This document shows positions 15,900 to 24,387 of a DNA stretch of 64,000 nt, one piece after another. This DNA comes from Prolixibacteraceae bacterium (GTDB taxonomy: Bacteria; Bacteroidota; Bacteroidia; Bacteroidales; Prolixibacteraceae), in the NCBI GenBank assembly GCA_023229575.1, contig JALNYZ010000015.1, forward strand, positions 30,982-94,981, in the 5' to 3' direction. A program made the translations under genes and the position numbers. Below the pieces are notes generated by a model. That model ran no database searches and was not told where the DNA came from. It saw only the letters and a program-made list of their open reading frames with translations. Numbering within the stretch: the stretch's first letter is position 1; the number at the start of each line of letters is the position of its first letter.

Positions 15900-18122
15900 A
15901 TGCATACAAGGAGAGATTTTATTAAAATTGGTTCATTGGGCTTGGGTGCGACGGCATTGACAGGTGGTGTGGCCAATTTGGTAATTGGGGCTTCATCGAC
16001 AAAATCCACTGGGACCGGCTTGAGAAAGGTTCCAACCTATTGTGAGGTTTGCTTTTGGAAATGTGCCGGATGGGCACATGTAACCCCGGACAATAAAATT
16101 CAGAAGATAACAGGTCATGCAGACGATCCCCAGTGCAACGGTCGTCTCTGTCCGAGAGGGACCGGCGGTGTCGGCATGTTCTCAGATCCTGACCGTTTGA
16201 AACGGCCCTTGATCCGTGTTATCAAAAACGGAGAACAGACCTACCGGGAAGCCAGTTGGGAAGAGGCGCTTGATTTCATAGCAACAAAAATGAAAGAGAT
16301 TGCCGCAAAGCATGGTCCTGAGAGTATGGCCTTGTTCAACCATGGAAGTTCCGGCAAATATTTCACCCACCTGCTCAATGCATTCGGCTCCAACAATGTG
16401 GCGGCGCCATCGTTTGCCCAATGTCGTGGTCCACGTGATACAGGATTTGAACTCACCTTCGGCGAGTCGGTAAGCAGTCCGGAAGTGACCGATATCCGCG
16501 ACACCAGATGCCTGGTTTTGATAGGATCCCATATCGGAGAAAATATGCACAACGGTCAGGTGCAGGAGATGTCGGAAGCGATCGACAAGGGTGCAGTTAT
16601 CATCACGGTAGATCCACGTTTGTCGACAGCAGCGAGTAAATCAAAATTCTGGTTACCCATCAAACCTTCCACCGATCTGGCGCTCTTACTAGCCTGGATT
16701 CATGTGCTCATCTACGACGATATCTACAACAAAGAGTATGTGGCCAAATATGCAGAGGGCTTCAATGAACTCAGGCAACATGTGAAGAATTTCACGCCCG
16801 AATGGGCTTATGGGATCACCACCATTAAACCGGAACTGATCTGCCAGACCGCCCGTGAGATGGCCAATGCAGCGCCTTCCACCATTATTCATCCAGGAAG
16901 GCACACCACCTGGTACGGTGACGATGTGCAGCGTTCGCGTGCAATAGCTATTTTGAACGCCCTTTTGGGATCATGGGGGAACAGGGGAGGCATCTTCTTT
17001 AAGGAGGGGATAAAGATTCCGGATTTCCCCCGTCCGGAGTATCCAAAACCAGCCTGGTCTTGGCAGCAAACCCTGAACGGCAGGTATCCTTTCGCCAAAG
17101 AGGCAGTTACCAATACCATCATTGAAGCGTCTATTCCGGCTCCAGGCAAGGAACATATGATCAGGGGCTGGATTGTTTCGGGCACCAACCTGATAGTTGC
17201 GGTTCCTTTGCAGAAACAGTTGATGCAGGCCATGCAGTCACTTGATCTGTTGGTTGTAGTGGATACGATGCCGATGGAGATTACAGGATACGCCGATGTC
17301 GTATTACCGGAATGTACCTACCTGGAACGTCACGACGATTTGCGCGCTACTCCACACAGGGAACCAACGCTCGCACTCAGAATGCCGGCCATTGAACCTT
17401 TGTACGATACAAAACCGGCATGGTGGATCTCCAAACAACTCGGTGAAAGATTGGGACTTGGCGCCTACTACAACTACAAAGATTTTAAAGAGGTACTTGA
17501 CTGGCAACTGAAGCAGGTGGGCTCTTCGCTCAAAGAGATGGAGACCATTGGTTTGAAAAAATTACCAAGGAAGTCGCCTGTTTACATCGAACCGGGAGCA
17601 GATTACAAATTCAAGACAGCAACGGGAAAAATCCAGTTGAATTCCAAGGAGTTGCAGGAGGGGGGCTTTGATGCCATGCCGGTTTACAAACCTCATCCTC
17701 AACCGGAGGAGGGATTCTACCGGCTCATATACGGACGTGCACCCATGCACACCTTCAGCCGGACAGCCAACAACAGGAACCTGGTAGCATTGATGCCGGA
17801 GAATTCAGTTTGGGTGAATCCTCAGGTTGCAGAATTGTGGGGCCTTAGAAAAAATCAGCATGTCTGGCTGAAAAATCAGGATGGCGTCATCTCTAATTTC
17901 TCCGTTAAGGTTCGTATCACCGAACGAATCCGATGGGATTCGGTCTATATTGTTCACGGTTTCGGACATCACCACAAACCACTGACCTACGCCTTCGGAC
18001 GTGGGGTAAACGATACCGAATTAATAACCAGGGTAATAACTGATCCTGTGATGGGTGGGACCGGCATGCGCGGAAATTTTGTCACCTTTCTTAAAACAGA
18101 ACCAAAAAAGGCTAAAGTATGA
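15900..18122 (+). CDS. psrA: Molybdopterin oxidoreductase, polysulfide/thiosulfate reductase type catalytic subunit
   Basis: 740 residues. A Tat signal (TRRDFIK, then a hydrophobic stretch to ~30) directs the folded enzyme to the periplasm. A [4Fe-4S] site is formed by C48-x2-C51-x3-C55-x28-C84. The molybdenum ligand is most likely Cys175 in SFAQCRGPRD, as in PsrA/PhsA. The C-terminal ~120 residues are the molydop-binding barrel (GRAPMHTFSRTANN). The family reduces polysulfide, thiosulfate or tetrathionate, and some members run in the oxidative direction. The stop overlaps the ATG of the ferredoxin subunit by 4 bp, and the membrane subunit follows. The downstream transporter and rhodanese genes support a sulfur substrate; the exact one is not decidable here. 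Confidence 0.88.
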   Translation: MHTRRDFIKIGSLGLGATALTGGVANLVIGASSTKSTGTGLRKVPTYCEVCFWKCAGWAHVTPDNKIQKITGHADDPQCNGRLCPRGTGGVGMFSDPDRLKRPLIRVIKNGEQTYREASWEEALDFIATKMKEIAAKHGPESMALFNHGSSGKYFTHLLNAFGSNNVAAPSFAQCRGPRDTGFELTFGESVSSPEVTDIRDTRCLVLIGSHIGENMHNGQVQEMSEAIDKGAVIITVDPRLSTAASKSKFWLPIKPSTDLALLLAWIHVLIYDDIYNKEYVAKYAEGFNELRQHVKNFTPEWAYGITTIKPELICQTAREMANAAPSTIIHPGRHTTWYGDDVQRSRAIAILNALLGSWGNRGGIFFKEGIKIPDFPRPEYPKPAWSWQQTLNGRYPFAKEAVTNTIIEASIPAPGKEHMIRGWIVSGTNLIVAVPLQKQLMQAMQSLDLLVVVDTMPMEITGYADVVLPECTYLERHDDLRATPHREPTLALRMPAIEPLYDTKPAWWISKQLGERLGLGAYYNYKDFKEVLDWQLKQVGSSLKEMETIGLKKLPRKSPVYIEPGADYKFKTATGKIQLNSKELQEGGFDAMPVYKPHPQPEEGFYRLIYGRAPMHTFSRTANNRNLVALMPENSVWVNPQVAELWGLRKNQHVWLKNQDGVISNFSVKVRITERIRWDSVYIVHGFGHHHKPLTYAFGRGVNDTELITRVITDPVMGGTGMRGNFVTFLKTEPKKAKV

Positions 18123-18652
18123 GATATGCAATGGCGCTGGACACCCGGAAATGCGTAGGCTGCAGTGACTGCGTAGTGGCGTGCCAGACCGAAAACAATG
18201 TACCGCTTGGTTTTTGCCGTGACTGGGTGGCCGAAATCGTCGACGGAACCTACCCGAACGTGAGTATCGAGCTGCGTTCGGAAAGGTGCAACCACTGTGC
18301 CAATTCACCCTGTGTCCGTTGTTGTCCAACGGGCGCCAGCCATTTTGCAGAGGGCGGCATCGTGCTGGTCGACCACGACAAATGCATCGGTTGCGGGGCA
18401 TGTATCCAGTCATGTCCGTACGAAGCCCGCTATTCCCATCCGGATGGGTATGTCGACAAATGCACCTTCTGCATTCACCGCGTCCGTGAAGGATCGGACC
18501 CTGCATGCGTTAGCGTGTGCCCTACCAAATGCATGTACTTCGGCGATTTGGACGATCCAAATTCCAAAATTGTCAATGTGTTGAAGAATAGAAAATTCAA
18601 ATCCCTGGCGCCCGAAGCCGGGACCAAACCGCAAATATTTTACCTTGTTTAA
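18119..18652 (+). CDS. psrB: 4Fe-4S dicluster electron-transfer subunit
   Basis: 177 residues, the size of PsrB/NrfC/PhsB. The protein carries four cysteine clusters: CVGCSDCVVACQ near 14, CNHCANSPCVRCCP near 60, CIGCGACIQSCPYEAR near 92, and CTFCIHRV near 118. Further cysteines fall at ACVSVCPTKCM. These should bind four cubane clusters that wire the molybdenum site to the membrane subunit. There is no signal peptide, so it is probably exported with the Tat-dependent catalytic subunit. It overlaps the catalytic gene by 4 bp and lies 21 bp before the NrfD-type gene. Confidence 0.92.
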   Translation: MRYAMALDTRKCVGCSDCVVACQTENNVPLGFCRDWVAEIVDGTYPNVSIELRSERCNHCANSPCVRCCPTGASHFAEGGIVLVDHDKCIGCGACIQSCPYEARYSHPDGYVDKCTFCIHRVREGSDPACVSVCPTKCMYFGDLDDPNSKIVNVLKNRKFKSLAPEAGTKPQIFYLV

Positions 18653-18673
18653 CCCCGCGAAGTATAAACTGAA

Positions 18674-19615
18674 ATGAAAGAAGAATTGTTCGTCAGCGGG
18701 CGTAACATCCCGAATATTGATCCCTATCTGAACATCTGGCACTGGCAGATTCCCAGCTACCTCTTTTTGGGAGGCCTGGCCGCAGGGATTCTCTTTTTTG
18801 CCGGCATTTTCACCATTCGGGGAAAAGAGGAGAAGATGAGCGCAACGGTTAAGAAGGCGCCTATGGTTGTCCCTTTTGTCCTTATACTTGGATTGTTCTT
18901 CCTATTCCTCGACCTGAAACACAAACTCTATTTCTGGCAACTTTATACCACCATCCGCCTGGAGTCGCCGATGGGATGGGGTTCCTGGGTGTTGATGATC
19001 ATGACACCCCTTTCCATCATCTGGGCAGCGAGCTATGTCAGGGAACTCTACCCCAAATGGGATTGGAAATTCAAATTCCTCTACGACTTTGAAGCCTGGG
19101 TGATCAAACACAGGGTACATCTCGCATGGCCAATGACTATTTACGCGGTCATTTTGGGGATCTACACAGGTATCCTGTTGTCGGCTTTCAATGCCAGGCC
19201 ACTCTGGAACACCTCCATTTTAGGGCCGCTTTTTCTGGTCTCAGGAATGTCGACCGGTGCTGCTGTCATCCTCCTGATAAGCAAAGACCACAAAGAGCGT
19301 AAAATCATTGGACGAATTGACATCATGCTGATCGTGATCGAACTGTTCTTTATCACCCACCTTTTCATGGGCTTTCTGGCAGGATCGGAAGCGCAGATCA
19401 ATGCGGCCCATCTCTTCCTTGGCGGGGATTTCACAGCTGCCTTTTTTGGTTTGGTGGTGCTCCTTGGCCTTATTTTCCCGGCTGCCCTTGAAATCATGGA
19501 GCTGAGAGGGGTCAAAGTGCCGGTCGTTGTTCCTGCTGCACTGATCCTGATCGGAGGATTGATCTTCCGGTTTCTGATCGTAGAAGCTGGTCAGTTGACA
19601 AGATACTTATACTAA
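18674..19615 (+). CDS. psrC: NrfD/PsrC-type quinol-interacting membrane subunit
   Basis: 313 residues with about eight hydrophobic helices, starting with IPSYLFLGGLAAGILFFAG, the characteristic first helix of NrfD/PsrC proteins. The family binds menaquinone or menaquinol without haem and passes electrons to or from the ferredoxin subunit. A charged loop follows helix 3 (FLDLKHKLYFWQLYT), a typical family signature. It completes a PsrABC-like complex. A 131-bp gap with a CACAAAG-type hairpin separates it from the transporter genes, so the two halves of the locus may be expressed at different levels. Confidence 0.9.
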   Translation: MKEELFVSGRNIPNIDPYLNIWHWQIPSYLFLGGLAAGILFFAGIFTIRGKEEKMSATVKKAPMVVPFVLILGLFFLFLDLKHKLYFWQLYTTIRLESPMGWGSWVLMIMTPLSIIWAASYVRELYPKWDWKFKFLYDFEAWVIKHRVHLAWPMTIYAVILGIYTGILLSAFNARPLWNTSILGPLFLVSGMSTGAAVILLISKDHKERKIIGRIDIMLIVIELFFITHLFMGFLAGSEAQINAAHLFLGGDFTAAFFGLVVLLGLIFPAALEIMELRGVKVPVVVPAALILIGGLIFRFLIVEAGQLTRYLY

Positions 19616-19620
19616 CAAAT

Positions 19621-19702
19621 TCACTTTGTGAACCTATGTGTCCTAGTGCCTTAGTGGCTATTTTTTCCCTGCCACAAAGAGACCAAAGGTATCACAAAGA
19701 AA
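19621..19702. repeat. CACAAAG-type hairpin inside the sulfur locus
   Basis: TCACTTTGTGA and TATCACAAAG-type words on either side of a GCCTTAGTGGC/GCCACAAAG centre make an imperfect foldback between psrC and the first YeeE-like gene. Same family as 2594-2702. Confidence 0.6.
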
Positions 19703-19746
19703 GTAGGAAAATTTGAAATAAAAAAAGTAAACTAAGTTTATAGAAT

Positions 19747-20274
19747 ATGAAGAAAATAAACAACGACGGATCTTTCTACCTCAATCCTTATCTCGGTGGG
19801 GTGATCCTGGGTACTGTGCTCCTGCTCTCGTTTTACATTTCGGGACGTGGCCTCGGAGCGAGCGGGGCGGTGAAAAATTCGGTTGTGGCGACCGTGAACG
19901 CGGTAGCCCCGCAACACGTTGAGCATTCTGCCTATTACAGCCAGTTTGCAGGCGGCGGTAAGAAGCCAATGAGCAATTGGCTTGTGTTCGAAGTTTTGGG
20001 CGTTTTGGCCGGGGCATTCTTATCGGGAATTATCTTCAACAGACTGAAACTCAAGATTGAACATTCACCAAAAATTACTGCACGCCGCCGGCTCATCTTT
20101 GCACTGGCTGGCGGACTAATCTTCGGGTTTGGATCGCAGCTGGCCCGTGGTTGCACCAGTGGCGCCGCCCTCAGCGGCATGGCGGTCTTGTCGTTGGGTG
20201 GATACATTACCATGATCGCCATTTTTGGGACGGCCTTTGGCGCGGCCTGGTTGTTCCGTAAAAACTGGATTTAA
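19747..20274 (+). CDS. Half-size YeeE/YedE (DUF395) transporter, first subunit
   Basis: 175 residues with about four membrane helices. The signature GSQLARGCTSGAALSG carries Cys136, matching the conserved cysteine of YeeE/YedE (TsuA) thiosulfate transporters and the half-size PmpA/PmpB proteins. In TsuA, cysteines along the pore pass thiosulfate by transient S-S contacts. The protein has only half the TsuA fold and is followed 20 bp later by a second half, so the two should assemble as a heterodimer. Its place between a polysulfide-reductase-like complex and rhodanese-like proteins argues for movement of thiosulfate, sulfide or persulfide across the inner membrane. Confidence 0.85.
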   Translation: MKKINNDGSFYLNPYLGGVILGTVLLLSFYISGRGLGASGAVKNSVVATVNAVAPQHVEHSAYYSQFAGGGKKPMSNWLVFEVLGVLAGAFLSGIIFNRLKLKIEHSPKITARRRLIFALAGGLIFGFGSQLARGCTSGAALSGMAVLSLGGYITMIAIFGTAFGAAWLFRKNWI

Positions 20275-20293
20275 AAACTTTAAGCTTAGAACT

Positions 20294-20887
20294 ATGATTG
20301 GCCCTATCATTTCATCAGGATTAATTTCGTCCGCCTGGGATAACCTTTTCGCCATACTTCTCGGAATGGGTTTTGGTTTTGCCCTTGAAGCATCCGGTTT
20401 TTCATCTTCCAGAAAGATTATCGGAACGTTTTTTGGTTATGACTTTGTCGTGGTCAAGGTATTCTTTACGGCAGCCATTGTCGCTTCGTTGGGCCTGCTC
20501 TACCTCAACTACCTTGGATTGGTCGACTTTTCCCTTCTCTACATACAACCAACGTTTCTGGCTTCGGCAATTGTTGGCGGGGTAATCATGGGGATCGGGT
20601 TCGCGATGGCCGGGTTCTGCCCGGGTACCAGCCTTTGCGCCACTGCGGTAGGCAGAATTGACGGACTTGTCTTCTTCGGGGGAATGTTCATCGGTGTCTT
20701 TCTTTTCTCGGAGGCTTTCCCATTGTTCGAAAACATGTATTATAGCGGATCGCTTGGAGCCAAAATGGTTAATTCAGTTTTTGGCATTTCACCCGAGCTG
20801 TTTACATTTTTACTGGTTTTGGCAGCCGTCGGAATGTTCATCGGCGCATCATGGGTTCAAAAGAAGGTTAAGAAGGTAGAGTATTGA
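20294..20887 (+). CDS. Half-size YeeE/YedE (DUF395) transporter, second subunit
   Basis: 197 residues from the ATG at 20294. An upstream in-frame ATG at 20225 lies inside the previous gene and adds a non-conserved segment, so it is rejected. About five membrane helices are present. The signatures are GFALEASGFSSSRK at ~28-41 and MAGFCPGTSLCA with Cys109 and Cys115, the counterpart of the second TsuA cysteine motif. Together with the preceding gene it reconstitutes a full YeeE-type channel. The split layout resembles pmpAB of other bacteria, which is linked to sulfur metabolism. The stop is followed by a short GTTGAGAGTTGG-type repeat before the rhodanese genes. Confidence 0.85.
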   Translation: MIGPIISSGLISSAWDNLFAILLGMGFGFALEASGFSSSRKIIGTFFGYDFVVVKVFFTAAIVASLGLLYLNYLGLVDFSLLYIQPTFLASAIVGGVIMGIGFAMAGFCPGTSLCATAVGRIDGLVFFGGMFIGVFLFSEAFPLFENMYYSGSLGAKMVNSVFGISPELFTFLLVLAAVGMFIGASWVQKKVKKVEY

Positions 20888-20959
20888 AAGTTGAGAGTTG
20901 GAAGGAATTGGGAAATAAGGATAAATATTGAAGGATCCGCAAAACATAAATTGAAAAAA

Positions 20960-21583
20960 ATGGAAAGAAAATATACCCTACTTGCCATCCTGGTGATCGT
21001 TTTGGCACTGGGGCTCGTGGTATTGCCCAAAAGCAACGGGCGTAAAGAGATCGATCCAAAAGTGCTTCTGGATGGAGTCGTGGAGCGGTCACGCTTTCTG
21101 TCGGTCGATCAGGTCACCCACCGGATCATCGAGAACGATCCGAGCCTGGAGCTGATCGACCTGCGACCGGCAGATCAATTCAAGACTTTTGCACTGCCGG
21201 GATCCATCAACCTGAATCCGGATTCTTTGCTCTCGCCATATGGCTCGGAGCTGCTTGGTGAGCCCGGGAAGGACAAGGTTCTCTATGGCAATTCGGACCT
21301 GATTGCGGAAAAAGCATGGTTGGTTTGTTCAAGGTATTCAATCAACAGGCTTTACATCATGAAAGGAGGCATGAACGAATGGTTCACTACCATCATCAAG
21401 GTTCAGCAGGCAACGGGGACACCTTCGACAACCGATCTTGACCTGATAAGCTTCAGAAATGCAGCGCGCCAATTCTTCGTTGGAAGTGGTACGGCGACAC
21501 ATACCCCAATTGTTCCGGTACAAAAAGAGAAAGCACCATTGATTCGAAAAGCGCCCTCATCCAGTGCGGGTGGAGGTTGTTAA
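20960..21583 (+). CDS. Membrane-anchored rhodanese-like protein with Gly in place of the catalytic Cys and a GGGC tail
   Basis: 207 residues from ATG 20960; an earlier in-frame ATG at 20891 would put a charged tail before the membrane anchor. Residues ~5-23 are one transmembrane helix. A rhodanese fold follows (IDLRPADQF near 66, MKGGMNEW near 134). The active-site loop reads VLYGNSDL, with Gly110 where the sulfur-carrying Cys should be, so it is probably not a sulfurtransferase itself. A Pro/Lys-rich linker leads to RKAPSSSAGGGC, a C-terminal Cys207 on a glycine arm. Its neighbour has the same tail. The arm resembles the GGCGG swinging arm of SoxY, so a sulfane carrier role is my inference. 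Confidence 0.8.
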   Translation: MERKYTLLAILVIVLALGLVVLPKSNGRKEIDPKVLLDGVVERSRFLSVDQVTHRIIENDPSLELIDLRPADQFKTFALPGSINLNPDSLLSPYGSELLGEPGKDKVLYGNSDLIAEKAWLVCSRYSINRLYIMKGGMNEWFTTIIKVQQATGTPSTTDLDLISFRNAARQFFVGSGTATHTPIVPVQKEKAPLIRKAPSSSAGGGC

Positions 21584-21636
21584 TCGGTAATCCTAGAATC
21601 AGATTCATCTTTACAATCCAAATAAAACAATAAAAT

Positions 21637-22233
21637 ATGAACCGCTTTCTGAAAGACAATATCCTATGGCTCAGCCTGGTTGGCCTTGCATTGATGGTGG
21701 TGGTCTCGGCTTATATTTTCAGACCCAAATATCCGAATTACCAGACAGATATGAATCAGTCCTTGAATTTGATCCGAAGCCAATCGAAACAGGTTTTGGT
21801 GAAAGAGCTAGCTGGCAAACAGATCATTGACATCCGTCCTTCCGATCAATTTGAACAGGGACATCCCCAAAATGCCATCAACATTCCGGTACGTCAATTG
21901 CTGGATAAAGAGTCGGTAGTATGGCTCCAAAAATTAAGTGAAAACGGGGAAGAGGCGGTTTTATGCGCCAGCAATGAACTGCTGGCAACAGCCCCCTGGA
22001 CATTGCTACAGCAATTAGGATACAAAAACATACTCCTTCTTAAAGGTGGCATTTCAGATAGCGGAGAGTTGGTAGATACAGAGTTGGCCTCTTCAGAGAC
22101 AACCATTCTTGATATGACGGCAATCCGCACCAAACCCGAAACTGTTCAGGCACCTGTTCAGACTGAAGTCAAGAAAAAACCGGAAGCTGTTATTCCGGTC
22201 CGTAAAGCGGTATCTTCCGGGGGTGGATGCTGA
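21637..22233 (+). CDS. Membrane-anchored rhodanese-like protein with catalytic Cys and a GGGC tail
   Basis: 198 residues. Helix ~10-28 anchors the protein with the rest probably periplasmic. The rhodanese domain shows IDIRPSDQFEQGHPQNAINI near 64-83, the active loop VLCASNEL with Cys110, and LLKGGISDSG. Unlike its neighbour, it keeps the nucleophilic cysteine at the equivalent position. After a Pro/Lys/Val-rich linker of ~40 residues the chain ends VRKAVSSGGGC with Cys198. The tail is near-identical to that of the upstream protein although the domains have diverged, so it is under selection. Possible role: taking sulfane sulfur from the PsrA-type enzyme or the YeeE-type pore. It ends 7 bp from the convergent kup gene. 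Confidence 0.82.
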   Translation: MNRFLKDNILWLSLVGLALMVVVSAYIFRPKYPNYQTDMNQSLNLIRSQSKQVLVKELAGKQIIDIRPSDQFEQGHPQNAINIPVRQLLDKESVVWLQKLSENGEEAVLCASNELLATAPWTLLQQLGYKNILLLKGGISDSGELVDTELASSETTILDMTAIRTKPETVQAPVQTEVKKKPEAVIPVRKAVSSGGGC

Positions 22234-22240
22234 TACAGCG

Positions 22241-24184
22241 TTATTTTATCAACCTTCTAATACGCTTCTTCTCTTCACGGGCAATCACGATAGGGATCTT
22301 CTCCTCAATCACGTTGCTGGTATCCAGCCCAAAGGCCTTGACATCGTTGATACCCATCCGGCGGATGAAGTTGTGCATGCCCATGGTAAATCTTTTCAAA
22401 GGCGGCAGTTTATAGTCGTTAATCAGCACCCTGTCGAGGTTGACGAAGAGAAAATCGGCCGGTATAGAGTGTCTCTTGAGTGACTTGTAGTGGCTCACCA
22501 TGCTGATCTCGTGGGTTTTTTCCAAATCTTCCAATACCTGTTTGAAGTACACATTGATGCGGCGTTCAACTTTGAATCCCAGGTGAAACTCCACTTTGAT
22601 CACTACTCCCGGAACAATGTGGTGTACAGTGTATTCAAAGGTATCAGGCGTATCGAGGCTGTCAATGTGCAGGAACCAATAGGTATTCGCTCTTTTTGGG
22701 TGTTTGTTGAAGATAGAATACATGATTTTTGCCTCAATCTGATCCAGAGCATTGGCCTTGGTAATATAAACAAGGTTGGTGGCGATTTTGGGTACGTTGT
22801 AGTCCATGCTCAGCTCGTAAATCACCTCTGTCTCTTTCTTCAAACTGGTAAATGTGATGAACTTGTTCTTGATCTTTCTACCAAAATACCAGCCGTACAT
22901 CACGATAAAGAAGAGTGAAGCAAGTAGGATGGTCAACCAACCACCATCCACAAATTTGTGCAGGTTGGCATAGAGGAAGGTCAACTCAATGGTCAGGAAG
23001 AGAATCAGCAGGATAGCCCTTATGAATACATTAATTTTCCTCTTTGCCAGATAAACAGACAAGAGCAGGGTGGTCATGATCATGGTAATGGTGATGGAAA
23101 GGCCATACGCTGCCTCCATGTTGGAGGATTTTGTAAAATAGATTACCACAAACGAACAGGCAATCCAAAGCAACCAGTTGACAAACGGTATGTAAACCTG
23201 ACCCTTCACCGAGGTAGGATAAAGCACCTTTATCCTTGGCCAAACATTAAGGCTAATCGCTTCGCTTATAAGTGTATAAGAACCACTTATCAAGGCCTGG
23301 CTGGCGATTACCGCAGCCGATGTAGCAATGATGATACCAGGGATCAAAAACCATTGGGGCATGATCGAATAGAAAACATTCACATTTTTTGCATCGGCCA
23401 TGTGATCAAGCAACCATGCACCCTGCCCAAAATAGTTGAGTAGTAAAGAAACTTTAACAAATATCCAGGTAATGCGGATATTTTTTATTCCGCAATGCCC
23501 AAGATCGGAATACAAGGCTTCCGCCCCCGTGGTGGCCAGGAAAACTGCCCCCAAAAGGATGATTGCATGGGGATAGGTTGACAGGAATTGAATGGCGTAA
23601 TAGGGATTCATCGCTGTCATGACACCTATTCCATGGGAAAGCTGACTGATCCCAAGAACAGCGAGCACCAGGAACCACAAGAACATAACCGGTCCAAAAA
23701 CCCGGCCAATCAATCCCGACCCAAACTGCTGAAAAAAGAACAATAACAGGAAAATGGAGAGGACAATCGGGACAACCGGTATGTTGGTGTACAAAATATT
23801 GAGACCTTCAATGGCAGATGTTACTGTGATAGCCGGGGTTATCACCCCGTCGGCCAGCAAGGCGCTACCACCCAGCATGGTGATGATGGCAATGATATTT
23901 GTTTTTCGCCGGACAAGGGCAAAAAGGGCAAAAATCCCGCCTTCCCCGTGGTTGTCGGCCTGAAGGGTGATGATGACATATTTGAAGGTGGTCTGTAAAG
24001 TGAGTGTCCAGAATATGCAGGATAGAGCTCCGTAAATAAGCATTTCGTTAATGACGCGTCCATCTTTCATGATGGCATTCATCACATACAGCGGACTGGT
24101 ACCAATATCTCCATAAACGATTCCAAGGGTAACAATTAATCCGGCCAGGGAGACCTTCTTAATACCGGAATGGGCTTTTTCCAT
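22241..24184 (-). CDS. kup: KUP-family potassium uptake protein
   Basis: 647 residues with 12 membrane helices in the first ~430 and a hydrophilic C-terminal domain, the usual KUP/HAK/KT layout. The start LAGLIVTLGIVYGDIGTSPLYVMNAI is the strongest family signature, followed by IALQADNHGEGGIFALFAL-type conserved loop residues. KUP transporters import K+ with protons. It is transcribed alone, with a TAnnTTTG box upstream, and ends tail-to-tail with the rhodanese gene without an obvious terminator between them. Confidence 0.95.
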   Translation of the reverse strand: MEKAHSGIKKVSLAGLIVTLGIVYGDIGTSPLYVMNAIMKDGRVINEMLIYGALSCIFWTLTLQTTFKYVIITLQADNHGEGGIFALFALVRRKTNIIAIITMLGGSALLADGVITPAITVTSAIEGLNILYTNIPVVPIVLSIFLLLFFFQQFGSGLIGRVFGPVMFLWFLVLAVLGISQLSHGIGVMTAMNPYYAIQFLSTYPHAIILLGAVFLATTGAEALYSDLGHCGIKNIRITWIFVKVSLLLNYFGQGAWLLDHMADAKNVNVFYSIMPQWFLIPGIIIATSAAVIASQALISGSYTLISEAISLNVWPRIKVLYPTSVKGQVYIPFVNWLLWIACSFVVIYFTKSSNMEAAYGLSITITMIMTTLLLSVYLAKRKINVFIRAILLILFLTIELTFLYANLHKFVDGGWLTILLASLFFIVMYGWYFGRKIKNKFITFTSLKKETEVIYELSMDYNVPKIATNLVYITKANALDQIEAKIMYSIFNKHPKRANTYWFLHIDSLDTPDTFEYTVHHIVPGVVIKVEFHLGFKVERRINVYFKQVLEDLEKTHEISMVSHYKSLKRHSIPADFLFVNLDRVLINDYKLPPLKRFTMGMHNFIRRMGINDVKAFGLDTSNVIEEKIPIVIAREEKKRIRRLIK

Positions 24185-24229
24185 GCACTAAAAACTTGTT
24201 AAAAACTTCAATTTCTGAATACAAGGGGA

Positions 24230-24237
24230 CAAAAGTA
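24230..24237 (-). promoter_or_regulatory. Putative -7 box of kup
   Basis: On the reverse strand TACTTTTG fits TAnnTTTG and lies 46 bp upstream of the start codon. No strong -33 element was seen at the expected spacing. Confidence 0.4.
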
Positions 24238-24306
24238 TATCAAAAGAAACAATATTATTCCGGTAATTGGAAAATATATCAATTTATTAAAATTAGTTGA
24301 TGTGAT

Positions 24307-24387
24307 GATTAGATGATGTGTTGATTAATTGATGTGAAGCGTGATGTTTCTTTCACTCCCATCAGCTCATCAACACATCATCTAATC
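24307..24387. repeat. 19-bp perfect inverted repeat at the cvfB end
   Basis: GATTAGATGATGTGTTGAT (24307-24325) is exactly inverted at 24369-24387, with a 43-nt loop of further GATGTG-type words. The second arm overlaps the stop codon of the CvfB-like gene. It may act as that gene's terminator or 3' stabiliser. Confidence 0.75.
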
